DNA of 64,000 nt, taken from assembly GCF_001665295.1 (NCBI RefSeq), contig NZ_LZSE01000130.1, positions 1 to 64,000 of the forward strand, written 5' to 3'. The notes below the pieces were generated by a model. That model was not told the origin of the DNA. It did no database searches and saw only the letters and a program-made list of their open reading frames with translations. Shown one piece after another: positions 51,955 through 61,372 of the stretch. A program made the position numbers and the translations under genes. This stretch comes from Mycobacterium sp. 1554424.7. GTDB lineage: Bacteria > Actinomycetota > Actinomycetes > Mycobacteriales > Mycobacteriaceae. Numbering within the stretch: the stretch's first letter is position 1; the number at the start of each line of letters is the position of its first letter.

Positions 51955-53169
51955 ATGCCCGTCCTGGACAGACCCATCCAGCTCCTCGGCGCCGAGGCGC
52001 TACAAGATCCGTACTCGCTGTTCGACCGCATGCGCGCCGAATCACCGGTGCAGCGCATCGGCGACTCCGTGTTCTACGCCGTATGCGGCTGGGACGCGGT
52101 CCAGGAGGCCGTCGACCGCGTCGACGACTTTTCGTCCAACCTCACCGCCACCCTGGTTTTCCACGAGGACGGCACCGTCACCCCGTTCGACATGGCGCCG
52201 GCGGGAGGCGCAGGCCATGCGCTGGCCACCGCCGACGATCCGGCACACGCGGCGCACCGCAAAATCCTGCTGCCGCACCTGTCGGCCAAGCGGGTGCGGG
52301 TCATCGAGGAGTTCGCCGCCGCCACCGCCGACCGCCTATGGGAGCAGAACCTGCGAGACGGCCACATCGAATGGATGAGCGCCATCGCCAACCGGCTGCC
52401 GATGATGGTGGTCGCCCAGCTCCTCGGCCTGCCCCATGACGACGTCGACAAACTCATTCGCCTCGGCTACGCCACCACCACGCTGCTGGACGGGGTCGTA
52501 ACATCAGCTCAACTCGAAGCGGCGTTCGCGGCGGCACTGGAGCTATCGGGATATGTCACAGAGCATTTCGAAAAGGCAAGCGGCAGTGGCGAAGACGGCC
52601 TGATCGCTGACCTGGCGGCGCGCTGCGCTTCGGGCGAAGTCGACCAAGTAGCGGCAATGGGCATCATGATGACGCTCTTCAGCGCCGCCGGGGAATCGAC
52701 CGCGTCGCTTCTCGGCAGCGCCGCGTGGATTCTCGCCGATCGTCCCGACATCCAACGGCGGTTGCGTGAAAAACCTGAACTGCTAAACGCTTTCATCGAG
52801 GAGACGTTGCGCCTCGAGTCGCCGTTCCGCGGCCATTACCGGCACGTGTGGCGCGACACCACGCTGGCGGGGGTCGAGGTGCCTGCCGATTCCCATTTGC
52901 TGCTGATGTGGGGCGCGGCCAACCGCGATCCCGCGCACTTCGACGCCGCCAACGAATTTCGGCTCGATCGCGCCGTCGCCAAGGGCCACGTGGCATTCGG
53001 CAAGGGCGTGCACTTTTGCGTGGGTGCCGCGCTGGCTCGCCTCGAAGCCCAGATCGTCTTGCGCAAATTGTTGGAGCGCAGCTCCTGGATCGAGGCGACC
53101 GACGTCGGCGACTGGCTGCCGAGCATCCTGGTTCGGCGCCGCGAAAGCCTGCACCTGGCCGTCAGCTGA
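51955..53169 (+). CDS. Cytochrome P450
   Basis: A 404-residue soluble bacterial P450. The I-helix oxygen-binding motif is AAGEST (FSAAGESTASL), the K-helix EETLR (ExxR) is intact, and the haem loop AFGKGVHFCVGAALARLE carries the Cys ligand. The PFDMAPAGGAGHALATADDPAHAAHRK segment holds the C-helix. Substrate and CYP family cannot be told by eye. ATG at 51955 is preferred; a TTG at 51919 would add 12 residues. It is divergent from a TetR gene and absent from this place in M. tuberculosis. A redox partner gene is not nearby. Confidence 0.92.
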   Translation: MPVLDRPIQLLGAEALQDPYSLFDRMRAESPVQRIGDSVFYAVCGWDAVQEAVDRVDDFSSNLTATLVFHEDGTVTPFDMAPAGGAGHALATADDPAHAAHRKILLPHLSAKRVRVIEEFAAATADRLWEQNLRDGHIEWMSAIANRLPMMVVAQLLGLPHDDVDKLIRLGYATTTLLDGVVTSAQLEAAFAAALELSGYVTEHFEKASGSGEDGLIADLAARCASGEVDQVAAMGIMMTLFSAAGESTASLLGSAAWILADRPDIQRRLREKPELLNAFIEETLRLESPFRGHYRHVWRDTTLAGVEVPADSHLLLMWGAANRDPAHFDAANEFRLDRAVAKGHVAFGKGVHFCVGAALARLEAQIVLRKLLERSSWIEATDVGDWLPSILVRRRESLHLAVS

Positions 53170-53172
53170 CGA

Positions 53173-53607
53173 TCACGGTCGCGGCTGCACGTCCACGCTC
53201 GGCGGCCGCGGCGACGGCTCCTCGCCGCCGGCACGCATCGAGCGCCGGACGACACTGAACGCGACGGCACCGCCGGCCAGGACCACGACGGCGGCCCCGG
53301 CGATCACCCACGGCCGCGGCCTGCGCCGCTGGGCCCGGCGCGCCTCCTGCAGCGCCTGAGGCAGCCCCGAGACCACCTCCTGGGCGGCGGCCAGCTCCTG
53401 CGCGAGTGTTTCTTGGGCAGCGGCGATTTCGCGCGCGAGCCGACCCTCGCGGTAACGGCGACGAAGCCCCGAGGCGGTCGACTGCGCGCCGTGGACGCTC
53501 AGCCCGACGACTCCCCGGGTGACATCGACCGGTCCCACCGCCGAGTAAGTCAGCCCGCGGGCCAATCGCTCCCGTGGGGTCAGCCGGCTTTCCGTCTTCG
53601 CGCTCAT
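53173..53607 (-). CDS. Small membrane protein (Rv0008c-like)
   Basis: A 144-residue protein: a conserved N-terminus ([35 protein letters not shown]), a helical coiled segment ([33 protein letters not shown]), one transmembrane helix ([22 protein letters not shown]) and a Pro-rich tail. It matches Rv0008c, in some mycobacteria linked to cell growth and shape (the name CwsA is used for Rv0008c). ATG at 53607 is chosen; the longer upstream frame overlaps ppiA and is an artefact. It ends 3 bp from the convergent P450 stop. Confidence 0.9.
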   Translation of the reverse strand: MSAKTESRLTPRERLARGLTYSAVGPVDVTRGVVGLSVHGAQSTASGLRRRYREGRLAREIAAAQETLAQELAAAQEVVSGLPQALQEARRAQRRRPRPWVIAGAAVVVLAGGAVAFSVVRRSMRAGGEEPSPRPPSVDVQPRP

Positions 53608-53724
53608 CTGCCGCCCTTCTGTCCGCTCGTGCGATGCCTCATCAGACTGCCATCGATGGGCCATGCCCGGCCTCATTGTGCGCGCCCGGGGTTTCGGTAC
53701 CGGGTGCGTGCAAGGTCGCGCGTA

Positions 53725-54273
53725 ATGGCAGACTCTAGCCCCGTGACTAACAGCCCCATTCAGACCGCCACCGCAACGCTGCACACCAACCGCGGAGACA
53801 TCAAGGTTGCCCTGTTCGGAAACCACGCGCCCAAGACCGTCGCCAACTTCGTCGGCCTGGCCCAGGGCACCAAGGAGTACTCCACCCAGAACGCATCGGG
53901 TGGCCCGTCGGGCCCCTTCTACGACGGCGCGGTCTTTCACAGGGTGATTCGAGGCTTCATGATCCAGGGCGGCGACCCGACCGGTACGGGCCGAGGCGGT
54001 CCGGGCTACAAGTTCGCCGACGAGTTCCACCCCGAGCTGCAATTCGACAAGCCCTACCTGCTTGCGATGGCGAACGCGGGTCCGGGCACCAACGGTTCGC
54101 AATTCTTCATCACGGTCGCCCAGACCCCGCACCTGAACCGGCGCCACACGATCTTCGGCGAAGTGACCGACCCCGATTCGCAAAAGGTGGTCGACGCGAT
54201 CGCGACGACGGCCACCGACGGCAACGACCGTCCCACCGAGGCGGTCGTCATCGAGTCGATCACGATCTCCTAA
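53725..54273 (+). CDS. ppiA: Peptidyl-prolyl cis-trans isomerase (cyclophilin) PpiA
   Basis: A 182-residue cyclophilin, same length as M. tuberculosis PpiA. The catalytic core is [22 protein letters not shown] with the active-site Arg, then [11 protein letters not shown] and HTIFGEV. No signal peptide is seen. ATG at 53725 agrees with the family start; the upstream in-frame sequence is the reverse of the Rv0008c-like gene. Confidence 0.96.
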   Translation: MADSSPVTNSPIQTATATLHTNRGDIKVALFGNHAPKTVANFVGLAQGTKEYSTQNASGGPSGPFYDGAVFHRVIRGFMIQGGDPTGTGRGGPGYKFADEFHPELQFDKPYLLAMANAGPGTNGSQFFITVAQTPHLNRRHTIFGEVTDPDSQKVVDAIATTATDGNDRPTEAVVIESITIS

Positions 54274-54285
54274 CGCGGCCCTCGC

Positions 54286-54711
54286 TCAGCGCTGGTTACC
54301 ACCCGCGTAGCCGGCGTCGGTGAGCACGTCGAGCACCTTCAAGGGGTCCGTCCCGAGGTCCCAGCGCGACAAGATCACCAACCCACCGTCGACCGTTTCG
54401 ACCTCGAGCAACCGCACCGTGCGCGCGTGGCGGCGGAATTCGGTGATCCGGATGATCTTGATGTCGGCGTGCTGCAATAACTGCGTTCGGAACCATCCCC
54501 GCAGGGCCAGACCGCCCGGGGTAATTGCCAGCTTCGGGCGCGCGCGCCACGTCATGCCCGCAAACAAGATCAGCCCCGCCGCGGCAATCCCCGTCAAAAT
54601 CCGGCCAGGCGCGTCTGTGACTAGGGTCACACTCGCGATAGCCATCAAAGCGCCGACGGCCCCGCAACCTGCGACTCCGGCCGCGGGCGGCGCCCATTCA
54701 GTTTGCTGCAT
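54286..54711 (-). CDS. PH-domain-like membrane protein (Rv0010c-like)
   Basis: A 141-residue protein. Two hydrophobic segments at about residues 12-30 and 35-55 precede a domain with the pattern of bacterial PH proteins (KLAITPGGLALRGWFRTQLLQHADIKIIRI). Its length matches Rv0010c. ATG at 54711 is chosen. Its stop is 12 bp past the convergent ppiA stop. Function unknown. Confidence 0.87.
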   Translation of the reverse strand: MQQTEWAPPAAGVAGCGAVGALMAIASVTLVTDAPGRILTGIAAAGLILFAGMTWRARPKLAITPGGLALRGWFRTQLLQHADIKIIRITEFRRHARTVRLLEVETVDGGLVILSRWDLGTDPLKVLDVLTDAGYAGGNQR

Positions 54712-54746
54712 GGGCGGCCTAACCCCTCCCACCACTGCCAACGCGG

Positions 54747-54778
54747 TTATCCACAAGCGCTATCAACAGTGGGGATAA
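54747..54778 (+). promoter_or_regulatory. DnaA-box-like cluster between crgA and Rv0010c-like gene
   Basis: TTATCCACA (54747-54755) is a perfect DnaA box. CTATCAACA (54760-54768) is a degenerate one, and TGGGGATAA (54770-54778) is a minus-strand box with one mismatch. They lie just upstream of the Rv0010c-like start and 13 kb from oriC. Confidence 0.5.
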
Positions 54779-54866
54779 ATCACACGCTTGTGATTGGGTT
54801 GTCGCGACGTTGCTGAACCAGTTACAGACGCACCCCAAGATGAATTCATTGCCTCGGCTGGGTTCT

Positions 54867-55148
54867 TTAGTGCCAGCGCATCGTGAGCAACAACCCGGTG
54901 ATCATGAAAGCGAACGCAATCGCGTAGTTCCACGGGCCGAGTTGCGCCATCCAGTTCAGGGCGGCCGGCGCCTGGCTTCCGACGGCGGCCAATTGGAACA
55001 CCATCAACCACACCAGCCCGATCAACATGAGGCCGACAAACAGACATACGAACCACACGCTGGAGGGTCCGACCTTCACTTTCACCGGCGTGCGGCTGAC
55101 CGCGCTGACGGTGAAGTCGTTCTTCTTACGGACCTTCGATTTGGGCAT
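54867..55148 (-). CDS. crgA: Cell division protein CrgA
   Basis: A 93-residue protein with two transmembrane helices ([21 protein letters not shown] and [18 protein letters not shown]) and a basic N-terminus ([11 protein letters not shown]). It matches actinobacterial CrgA (WhiP), which interacts with FtsZ, FtsQ, FtsI and PBPs at the septum. It lies close to the pknB-pbpA-rodA operon as in other mycobacteria. Confidence 0.95.
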   Translation of the reverse strand: MPKSKVRKKNDFTVSAVSRTPVKVKVGPSSVWFVCLFVGLMLIGLVWLMVFQLAAVGSQAPAALNWMAQLGPWNYAIAFAFMITGLLLTMRWH

Positions 55149-55268
55149 TTGAGTACCTCGGCATTACCTGATCAACGGGACGGGGTGCGACGATAACGAT
55201 GGCAGCTGCACGCGTAGCTCGGTTACGAGACTAACTCACCTGGCACGGTGACCAGGAAATGGAGACTG

Positions 55269-56012
55269 ATGACTGACACGCGCCGCTCACCATGGCGCTT
55301 CGGGGTCCCCCTCGTGTGCTTGCTGGCCGGATTGCTGCTCGCCGCCACGCACGGGGTGTCCGGCGGCGCCGAGATCCGCCGCAGCGACGCGCCGCGCCTG
55401 GTCGACCTCGTCCGCGAGGCGCAGTCGTCGGTCGATCACCTCCGCGCTCAGCGCGACGAGCTGGCCAACAAGATCGACACCGCCCACGGCCGGTCCACGG
55501 ACGCCGCGCTCAAGGCGATGCTGCGACGCTCCGCCGAGCTGGCCGGCGAGGCGGGACTGGACCCGGTGCACGGCCCCGGCCTCGTTGTGACCCTCCAGGA
55601 CGCCCAGCGCGACGCCAACGGCCGCTTCCCGCGCGACGCATCGCCCGACGACCTCGTGGTGCACCAGCAGGACATCCAGGCCGTCCTGAACGCGTTGTGG
55701 AGCGCCGGCGCCGAGGGGATCCAGATGCAAGACCAGCGGATCATCGCGACCTCGGTGCCTCGGTGCGTCGGCAACACGTTGCTGCTCAACGGGCGCACCT
55801 ACAGCCCGCCCTACACCATCACCGCGATCGGCAACGCGGCGGCCATGCAGGCCGCCCTGGCCGCCGCGCCCCTGGTCGTCCTCTACAGGCAGTACGTGGT
55901 GCGTTTCGGCCTCGGCTACACCGAAGAGGTCAAGCCCGACGTGCAGATCGCCGGCCACTCCGAACCGGTCCGGATGCACTTCGCGCAGCCCGCGGGCCCG
56001 GTGGGCTACTGA
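55269..56012 (+). CDS. Membrane-anchored DUF881 protein (Rv0012-like)
   Basis: A 247-residue protein: one N-terminal transmembrane helix or uncleaved signal (WRFGVPLVCLLAGLLLAATHG), a helical segment (DLVREAQSSVDHLRAQRDELANKID), and a DUF881 domain (VVTLQDAQRDANGRF, IRMQDQRIIATS-like, VGNTLLLNGRTYSPPYTITAIG). It is conserved next to trpG/pabA in actinobacteria; function unknown. ATG at 55269 after GGAG matches the family start better than the ATG at 55248. Confidence 0.9.
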   Translation: MTDTRRSPWRFGVPLVCLLAGLLLAATHGVSGGAEIRRSDAPRLVDLVREAQSSVDHLRAQRDELANKIDTAHGRSTDAALKAMLRRSAELAGEAGLDPVHGPGLVVTLQDAQRDANGRFPRDASPDDLVVHQQDIQAVLNALWSAGAEGIQMQDQRIIATSVPRCVGNTLLLNGRTYSPPYTITAIGNAAAMQAALAAAPLVVLYRQYVVRFGLGYTEEVKPDVQIAGHSEPVRMHFAQPAGPVGY

Positions 56013-56033
56013 GCCGGACGGTACCCTGGCACG

Positions 56034-56729
56034 ATGCGGATCCTGGTTGTCGACAACTACGACAGCTTCGTGTTCAACCTGGTGCAGTACCTGGGCCAGC
56101 TCGGCGTCGAGGCCGAAGTCTGGCGCAATGACGACGCCCGGCTCGCGGACCCGACCGCCGTCGCGGCGCAGTTCGACGGTGTCCTGCTCAGCCCGGGACC
56201 GGGCACCCCGGAACGCGCGGGCGCGTCGATCAGTCTGGTCAACGCGTGCGCCGCAGGGAGCACCCCGCTGCTCGGGGTCTGCCTGGGGCACCAGGCGATC
56301 GGCGTGGCGTTCGGCGCCACGGTGGACCGCGCGCCGGAGTTGCTGCACGGCAAGACCAGCAGCGTCTTCCACAGCAATGTCGGTGTGTTGCAAGGGCTTC
56401 CGGATCCCTTCACGGCGACCCGGTATCACTCGCTGACGATCCTGCCCGAGTCGCTGCCCGCGGTACTCGAGGTGACGGCGCGCACTCGCAGCGGGGTGAT
56501 CATGGGCGTGCGGCACACTGAATTGCCGATCCACGGTGTCCAGTTCCACCCGGAGTCGATCCTCACCGAGGGCGGGCACCGCATGCTGGCGAACTGGCTT
56601 GCCTACTGCGGCTGGACGCACGACGACATGCTGGTGCGCCGCCTGGAGAACGAGGTGCGCGCCGCGGTCCGGCCGTATTTCCCCGACTCGGAGAGCGGCG
56701 CGGCGGCTACTGGCCGAACTTCAGCGTGA
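56034..56729 (+). CDS. trpG: Glutamine amidotransferase (TrpG/PabA)
   Basis: A 231-residue class I glutamine amidotransferase that supplies ammonia to anthranilate or aminodeoxychorismate synthase. The nucleophile is in GVCLGHQAIG, the His/Glu pair in HPESILTEGG, and the start is ILVVDNYDSFVFNLVQYLG. The M. tuberculosis homologue is Rv0013; the sequence cannot separate TrpG from PabA. Its 3' end overlaps the convergent pknB by 23 bp. Confidence 0.94.
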   Translation: MRILVVDNYDSFVFNLVQYLGQLGVEAEVWRNDDARLADPTAVAAQFDGVLLSPGPGTPERAGASISLVNACAAGSTPLLGVCLGHQAIGVAFGATVDRAPELLHGKTSSVFHSNVGVLQGLPDPFTATRYHSLTILPESLPAVLEVTARTRSGVIMGVRHTELPIHGVQFHPESILTEGGHRMLANWLAYCGWTHDDMLVRRLENEVRAAVRPYFPDSESGAAATGRTSA

Positions 56730-58581
56730 TGATCCCGTCCCGGTTGCACCCGGTTCCGGCCGGCGGGCTCTGATAGATCACCCGGTGGGACTGGGACCCG
56801 CCGGCGTCGACGTCGGGCCCCTTGTCCAGCGCCCCGGTCCAGCCCAGCGCCCGCAATCGCGGTTCGGCGTCGGTCCAGAACATGCCGGTCACGTCGGGCA
56901 TCACGAACTGGTTGCCCTTGGACACCTGCATCTCGATCACTGAGTCCACCGGAACCGTCTGTCCCTTGGGCGGATTCGTGCCGATCACCTCACCGGCCGG
57001 CCGGGTGCTGTCCACCTGCGCCTGGGTGACCTTGGTGAAGCCGTAGACCGTGAGGTTCTTCTGCGCGACGTCGACGGTCTGCCCGGCGACGTCGGGGACC
57101 TGCTTGGTCTCCGGCCCCGAACCGACGATGACGGTGATCACGTTCGTGATCGCCGACGTCTGGTTGGCCGGCGGGTTGGTCCCGATGACCTTGCCCAGCA
57201 GCTCCGGGGTCGACGGGGAGTTCGCCTGTTTGAACTTGCTGAATCCGGCGGTCTTCAGCTTGGTCACCGCGTCGCTGTAGCTCAGCGAGGACACGTCGGG
57301 TACTTCGCGCTGCTCGGGGCCGGTCGAGACGTTGATGGTGATCTCGTCGCCGGCGCTCACCGACGCGTTGGCGGCGGGGTCGGTGCTGATGACGTGGTCG
57401 GGCGGAACCGTCGAGTCGGGCTTCTGCAAGGTGCGCGTCTTGAAGCCGCGATTCTGCAATGCGGCAATGGCATCGGCGGACACCTGGCCGCGCATGTCGG
57501 GTACCTGGACATCGCGGGTGCTGCCGCCGAACGTGTTGAAGGCGATCACTACGACGATCGTCAGCACCGCCAGCACGGCGACCGCGACGACCCAGCGGCC
57601 GATGGAACCGCCGCGATCGCGGTCGGTGTCGTCCAGAGGCTGGCGCGGCAGGGGGTCGGTGCGCGGGCCGTGGCCGGGGCCCGTGGACGACAGGAACGAA
57701 CTGCGCTCGGCGTCGGTGAGCACCTTGGGCGCCTCGGGTGGCTCACCGTTGTGCACCCGCACCAGGTCGGCGCGCATCTCCGCCGCGGTCTGGTAGCGGT
57801 TCTCCGGGTTCTTGGCCAGCGCCTTGAGCACGACGGCGTCGAGATCGGCGGAGATGCCCTCGTGCCGCTTCGACGGCGGCACCGGGTCCTCGCGCACATG
57901 CTGGTAGGCGACCGCAACGGGTGAGTCACCCGTGAAAGGCGGTTCGCCGGTGAGGATTTCGTAAAGGACACAGCCCAGCGAATAAACGTCGGAGCGGGCG
58001 TCGACGGAGTCACCGCGGGCCTGTTCCGGCGACAGATACTGCGCCGTCCCGATCACCGCCGCGGTCTGGGTGACGCTGTTGCCGCTGTCGGCGATCGCGC
58101 GCGCGATGCCGAAGTCCATCACCTTCACGGCGTTGGTGCTGCTGATCATGATGTTCGCCGGCTTGACGTCGCGGTGGATGATGCCGTTCTGGTGGCTGAA
58201 ATTCAGCGCCTGGCAGGCGTCGGCGATGATCTCGATGGCGCGCCGCGGCGGCAGCGGGCCTTCGGTGTGCACGATGTCGCGCAGGGTGACCCCGTCGACG
58301 TACTCCATGACGATGTAGGGCAGCGGTCCGGTGGGTGTCTCGGCCTCGCCGGTGTCGTACACCGCGACGATGGACGGGTGGTTCAACGCCGCGGCGTTTT
58401 GCGCCTCGCGCCGGAAACGCAGGTAAAAACTGGGGTCACGGGCCAGGTCGGCGCGCAGCACCTTCACCGCGACGTCGCGGTGCAAACGGACGTCGCGGGC
58501 CAGATGAACTTCGGACATGCCCCCGAAACCGAGGATCTCGCCGAGCTCATAGCGGTCGGACAGGTGCTGCGGGGTGGTCAT
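56707..58581 (-). CDS. pknB: Serine/threonine protein kinase PknB
   Basis: A 624-residue Hanks-type kinase. Key elements are [10 protein letters not shown] (catalytic Lys), [17 protein letters not shown], and an activation loop with two Thr ([12 protein letters not shown]). After a Pro/Arg-rich juxtamembrane part, one transmembrane helix ([22 protein letters not shown]) leads to four extracellular PASTA repeats ([29 protein letters not shown]) that bind peptidoglycan fragments. It is essential for growth in mycobacteria and phosphorylates CwlM and the MurJ fusion, both encoded here. It overlaps pknA by ATGA. Confidence 0.97.
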   Translation of the reverse strand: MTTPQHLSDRYELGEILGFGGMSEVHLARDVRLHRDVAVKVLRADLARDPSFYLRFRREAQNAAALNHPSIVAVYDTGEAETPTGPLPYIVMEYVDGVTLRDIVHTEGPLPPRRAIEIIADACQALNFSHQNGIIHRDVKPANIMISSTNAVKVMDFGIARAIADSGNSVTQTAAVIGTAQYLSPEQARGDSVDARSDVYSLGCVLYEILTGEPPFTGDSPVAVAYQHVREDPVPPSKRHEGISADLDAVVLKALAKNPENRYQTAAEMRADLVRVHNGEPPEAPKVLTDAERSSFLSSTGPGHGPRTDPLPRQPLDDTDRDRGGSIGRWVVAVAVLAVLTIVVVIAFNTFGGSTRDVQVPDMRGQVSADAIAALQNRGFKTRTLQKPDSTVPPDHVISTDPAANASVSAGDEITINVSTGPEQREVPDVSSLSYSDAVTKLKTAGFSKFKQANSPSTPELLGKVIGTNPPANQTSAITNVITVIVGSGPETKQVPDVAGQTVDVAQKNLTVYGFTKVTQAQVDSTRPAGEVIGTNPPKGQTVPVDSVIEMQVSKGNQFVMPDVTGMFWTDAEPRLRALGWTGALDKGPDVDAGGSQSHRVIYQSPPAGTGCNRDGIITLKFGQ

Positions 58582-59897
58582 CGCGGTGTCTCATAACGGG
58601 CCGGCGATGTGCTGGGCGTAACGGGGGGAACCCAGGCATGTCCATGCGGCCTGCTCTGAAGTCCAGAATTACCTATGCTCCCGCGATCCGTCCAATCCAG
58701 GCGCAGGCGCGGGGCGGACCCGCTCGGCGTCCTGCTCGCCGGGGGCGCCGTCGCGGGCGGGGTCCCGGTGTCCGTGACCGTCGGGGGCGCCGGTTGCTGG
58801 TTTTCCGCGCGGGAGTTGATGACGATGATCACCGCGATCAGGATCGCCAGCGCCCCCAGCACGCCCGCGGCCCACAGCAGCGCCCGCTGGCCCGACGAGA
58901 AGGTCCGCCGCGCGGGTGGCCGCGACCGACCGGTGGACGGGCCGGAGCGACGTGGCGCGACGGCGCGGCTGGGCCCGACGGCGGCCCGCGATTGCGGGCT
59001 GGATGGGATGGACGCCGGCGAGGCCCGCCCGGGGGGCGGTGTCTGACTCGGCCGCGGGGGCCGGCGACCGGCCCGCACCGCGGCGACGGCGTCGGCGAAG
59101 GGCCCCCCGCTGCGGTAGCGCATCTGGGGGTTCTTGACGAGGGTGATCTCGATCAGCTCGCGCACGTTGGGCGGCAACTCGGCGGGCAGCGGTGGCGGGG
59201 GTTCCTTGATGTGCTTCATCGCCACCGTCAACGCGCCGTCACCGGCGAACGGGCGCTTACCCGAAACCACCTCGTAGCCAACGACTCCCAGCGAGTAGAC
59301 ATCGCTGGCCGGGGTGGCGTCGTGACCCAGCGCCTGCTCGGGGGCGATGTATTGGGCGGTGCCCATCACCATCCCGGTCTGGGTCACCGGCGCGGCGTCG
59401 ACCGCCTTGGCGATACCGAAGTCGGTGATCTTCACCTGGCCGGTGGGGGTGATCAAGATGTTGCCCGGTTTGACGTCGCGGTGCACCAGGCCGGCGGCGT
59501 GCGCGACCTGCAGAGCGCGGCCCGTCTGCTCGAGCATGTCCAGCGCGTGTCGCAGCGACAGCCGGCCGGTGCGCTTGAGCACCGAGTTCAACGGCTCACC
59601 GTTGACGAGCTCCATCACCAGGTAGGCGGTCCGGCCTTCCCCGTCCAACTGGCTCTCGCCGTAATCGTGGACCTGGGCGATTCCCGGGTGGTTGAGCATC
59701 GCCGTGGTGCGCGCCTCGGCGCGGAACCGCTCGATGAACTCGGGGTCCTGGGAGAACTCCTGCTTGAGTACCTTGACCGCGACGCGCCGGCCCAGCCGGC
59801 TGTCGACCGCCTCCCACACCTGGCCCATGCCACCTGTGGCGATGAGGCGCTGCAGGCGGTACCGGCCAGACAGCGTCACACCAACTCGCGGGCTCAT
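58578..59897 (-). CDS. pknA: Serine/threonine protein kinase PknA
   Basis: A 439-residue transmembrane Hanks-type kinase with [26 protein letters not shown] and [10 protein letters not shown] long Pro/Ser/Arg-rich juxtamembrane region precedes one transmembrane helix ([23 protein letters not shown]) and a short outer tail with no PASTA domain. It regulates division and cell shape (Wag31, FtsZ). ATG at 59897 shares ATGA with the pbpA stop; the longer frame is rejected. The tail after the membrane helix differs most from M. tuberculosis PknA. Confidence 0.96.
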   Translation of the reverse strand: MSPRVGVTLSGRYRLQRLIATGGMGQVWEAVDSRLGRRVAVKVLKQEFSQDPEFIERFRAEARTTAMLNHPGIAQVHDYGESQLDGEGRTAYLVMELVNGEPLNSVLKRTGRLSLRHALDMLEQTGRALQVAHAAGLVHRDVKPGNILITPTGQVKITDFGIAKAVDAAPVTQTGMVMGTAQYIAPEQALGHDATPASDVYSLGVVGYEVVSGKRPFAGDGALTVAMKHIKEPPPPLPAELPPNVRELIEITLVKNPQMRYRSGGPFADAVAAVRAGRRPPRPSQTPPPGRASPASIPSSPQSRAAVGPSRAVAPRRSGPSTGRSRPPARRTFSSGQRALLWAAGVLGALAILIAVIIVINSRAENQQPAPPTVTDTGTPPATAPPASRTPSGSAPRLRLDWTDRGSIGNSGLQSRPHGHAWVPPVTPSTSPARYETPR

Positions 59898-61372
59898 GGT
59901 CCTCCCTGTAGGGCGGCCTCGATCACCGCCCGGCCGATCGGTGCGGCGAGCGCGCCCCCGGTCGCGGACAGGCGGTCGCCGCCGTTCTCCACCAGCACCG
60001 CCACGGCAACCTTCGGCGTCTGCGCGGGCGCGAACGCGATGTACCACGCGTGCGGCGGAGTGTTACGTGGGTCGGTGCCATGCTCAGCGGTACCCGTCTT
60101 GGATGCAATCTGCACGCCGGGAATCGCCCCTTTCTGCTGTGCGACCTTCTCGGCGCCGACCATCAGCTCTGTTAGCTTAGCGGCGACCTGCGGCGACACC
60201 GCGCGGCGCTGTTGATACGGCGCGGTGGTACTGATGTTGGAAAGGTCGGGCCCCTTGAGGCTATCGATCAGGTAGGGCTGCATTGTCACCCCGCGGTTCG
60301 CGATGGTCGCGGCTATCTGCGCGTTCTCGAGCGGCGTGAGCGCGACGTCCTTCTGGCCGATGCTGGACATCCCCAGCGCGGCGGCGTCCGGAATGATCCC
60401 GAGGGTCGATTCCGCCACCTGCAGCGGAATGACGCTGGGCGTGCTGTCCAGCCCGAACGAGTGCGCCATGCCGCGCAGCGCGTCCGCTCCGGTGAGGATC
60501 CCCAGCTGGACGAACGCGGTGTTGCAGGACCGGGCGAACGCCTGGCTGAGCGACACCGTCGGGTCGTTGCCACACGGCGTGCCGCCGTAGTTCTCCAGGG
60601 TGGCGGTGCTGCCGGGCAGCTGAATCGAGGGCGCCGCGGTCAACTGCTCGGTGTCGGTCGCGCCGGCCTGCAAGGCCGCCGCGGTCGTGATCACCTTGAA
60701 CGTCGAGCCGGGCGGATAGGTCTCGGAGATGGCGCGATTGGTAAGCGGGTTGTCCGGGTCGTCCCGAAGCCGCTGCCACGCCTGGGACTGCACCTGCGGA
60801 TCGTGCGACGCCAGCAGGTTCGGGTCATAGGACGGCGACGACACCATGGCCAGGATCTTGCCGGTGGACGGCTCCAGCGCGACGACGGCGCCCTTACACG
60901 GCGGCCCACCGCAGCCCTGCTGCATCGCGTTCCACCCCGCCTGCTGGACCCGCGGAATGATGGTCGTGTCGACGCTGCCACCGCGCGGATCGCGACCGGT
61001 GAAGAAGTCGGCCAACCGCCGCCCGAACAGCCGCTCGTCGGACCCGTTCAGCACCGGATCCTCGGTGCGCTCGAGGCCCGTGCTGGAGTAGCGCAGCGAG
61101 TAGAAGCCGGTGACGGGCGCGTAGACGGCGGGGTCGGGATAGACCCGCAGGAATCTAAAGCGGCTGTCGGTGGCCACGGAGTAGGCCAGCAGCTGGCTGC
61201 CCGCGATGATCTGGCCACGTTGCCGCGAATACTCGTCGAGCAGCACCCGCTGGTTGCGCGGGTCGGCGCGCAGCCCGTCGGCGGCGAAGACCTGCGTCAT
61301 CGTGGCGTTGAGCAACAGCAGCACGACCAACGCCATCACGGTCACCGAGATCCGGCGGAGGGAGGCGTTCAT
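59894..61372 (-). CDS. pbpA: Penicillin-binding protein A (class B transpeptidase)
   Basis: A 492-residue transpeptidase. One N-terminal membrane anchor ([23 protein letters not shown]), then a dimerisation module and the catalytic domain with STFK ([10 protein letters not shown]), SCN (ARSCNTAF) and KTGT ([10 protein letters not shown]). It cross-links peptidoglycan with its SEDS partner RodA, encoded directly upstream. ATG at 61372 shares ATGA with the rodA stop. Confidence 0.97.
   Translation of the reverse strand: MNASLRRISVTVMALVVLLLLNATMTQVFAADGLRADPRNQRVLLDEYSRQRGQIIAGSQLLAYSVATDSRFRFLRVYPDPAVYAPVTGFYSLRYSSTGLERTEDPVLNGSDERLFGRRLADFFTGRDPRGGSVDTTIIPRVQQAGWNAMQQGCGGPPCKGAVVALEPSTGKILAMVSSPSYDPNLLASHDPQVQSQAWQRLRDDPDNPLTNRAISETYPPGSTFKVITTAAALQAGATDTEQLTAAPSIQLPGSTATLENYGGTPCGNDPTVSLSQAFARSCNTAFVQLGILTGADALRGMAHSFGLDSTPSVIPLQVAESTLGIIPDAAALGMSSIGQKDVALTPLENAQIAATIANRGVTMQPYLIDSLKGPDLSNISTTAPYQQRRAVSPQVAAKLTELMVGAEKVAQQKGAIPGVQIASKTGTAEHGTDPRNTPPHAWYIAFAPAQTPKVAVAVLVENGGDRLSATGGALAAPIGRAVIEAALQGGP

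Noticed and set aside
50846-53169. Integrated element with tRNA attachment site
   Set aside because: No integrase and no visible duplicate of the tRNA-Ala 3' end near 53170, so a site-specific integration cannot be claimed.
53173-54183. N-terminal extension of the Rv0008c-like protein
   Set aside because: The extension is antisense to ppiA; the conserved start is the ATG at 53607.
58335-60215. 626-codon open frame antisense to pknB/pknA
   Set aside because: It spans two genuine kinase genes and has no recognisable domain.
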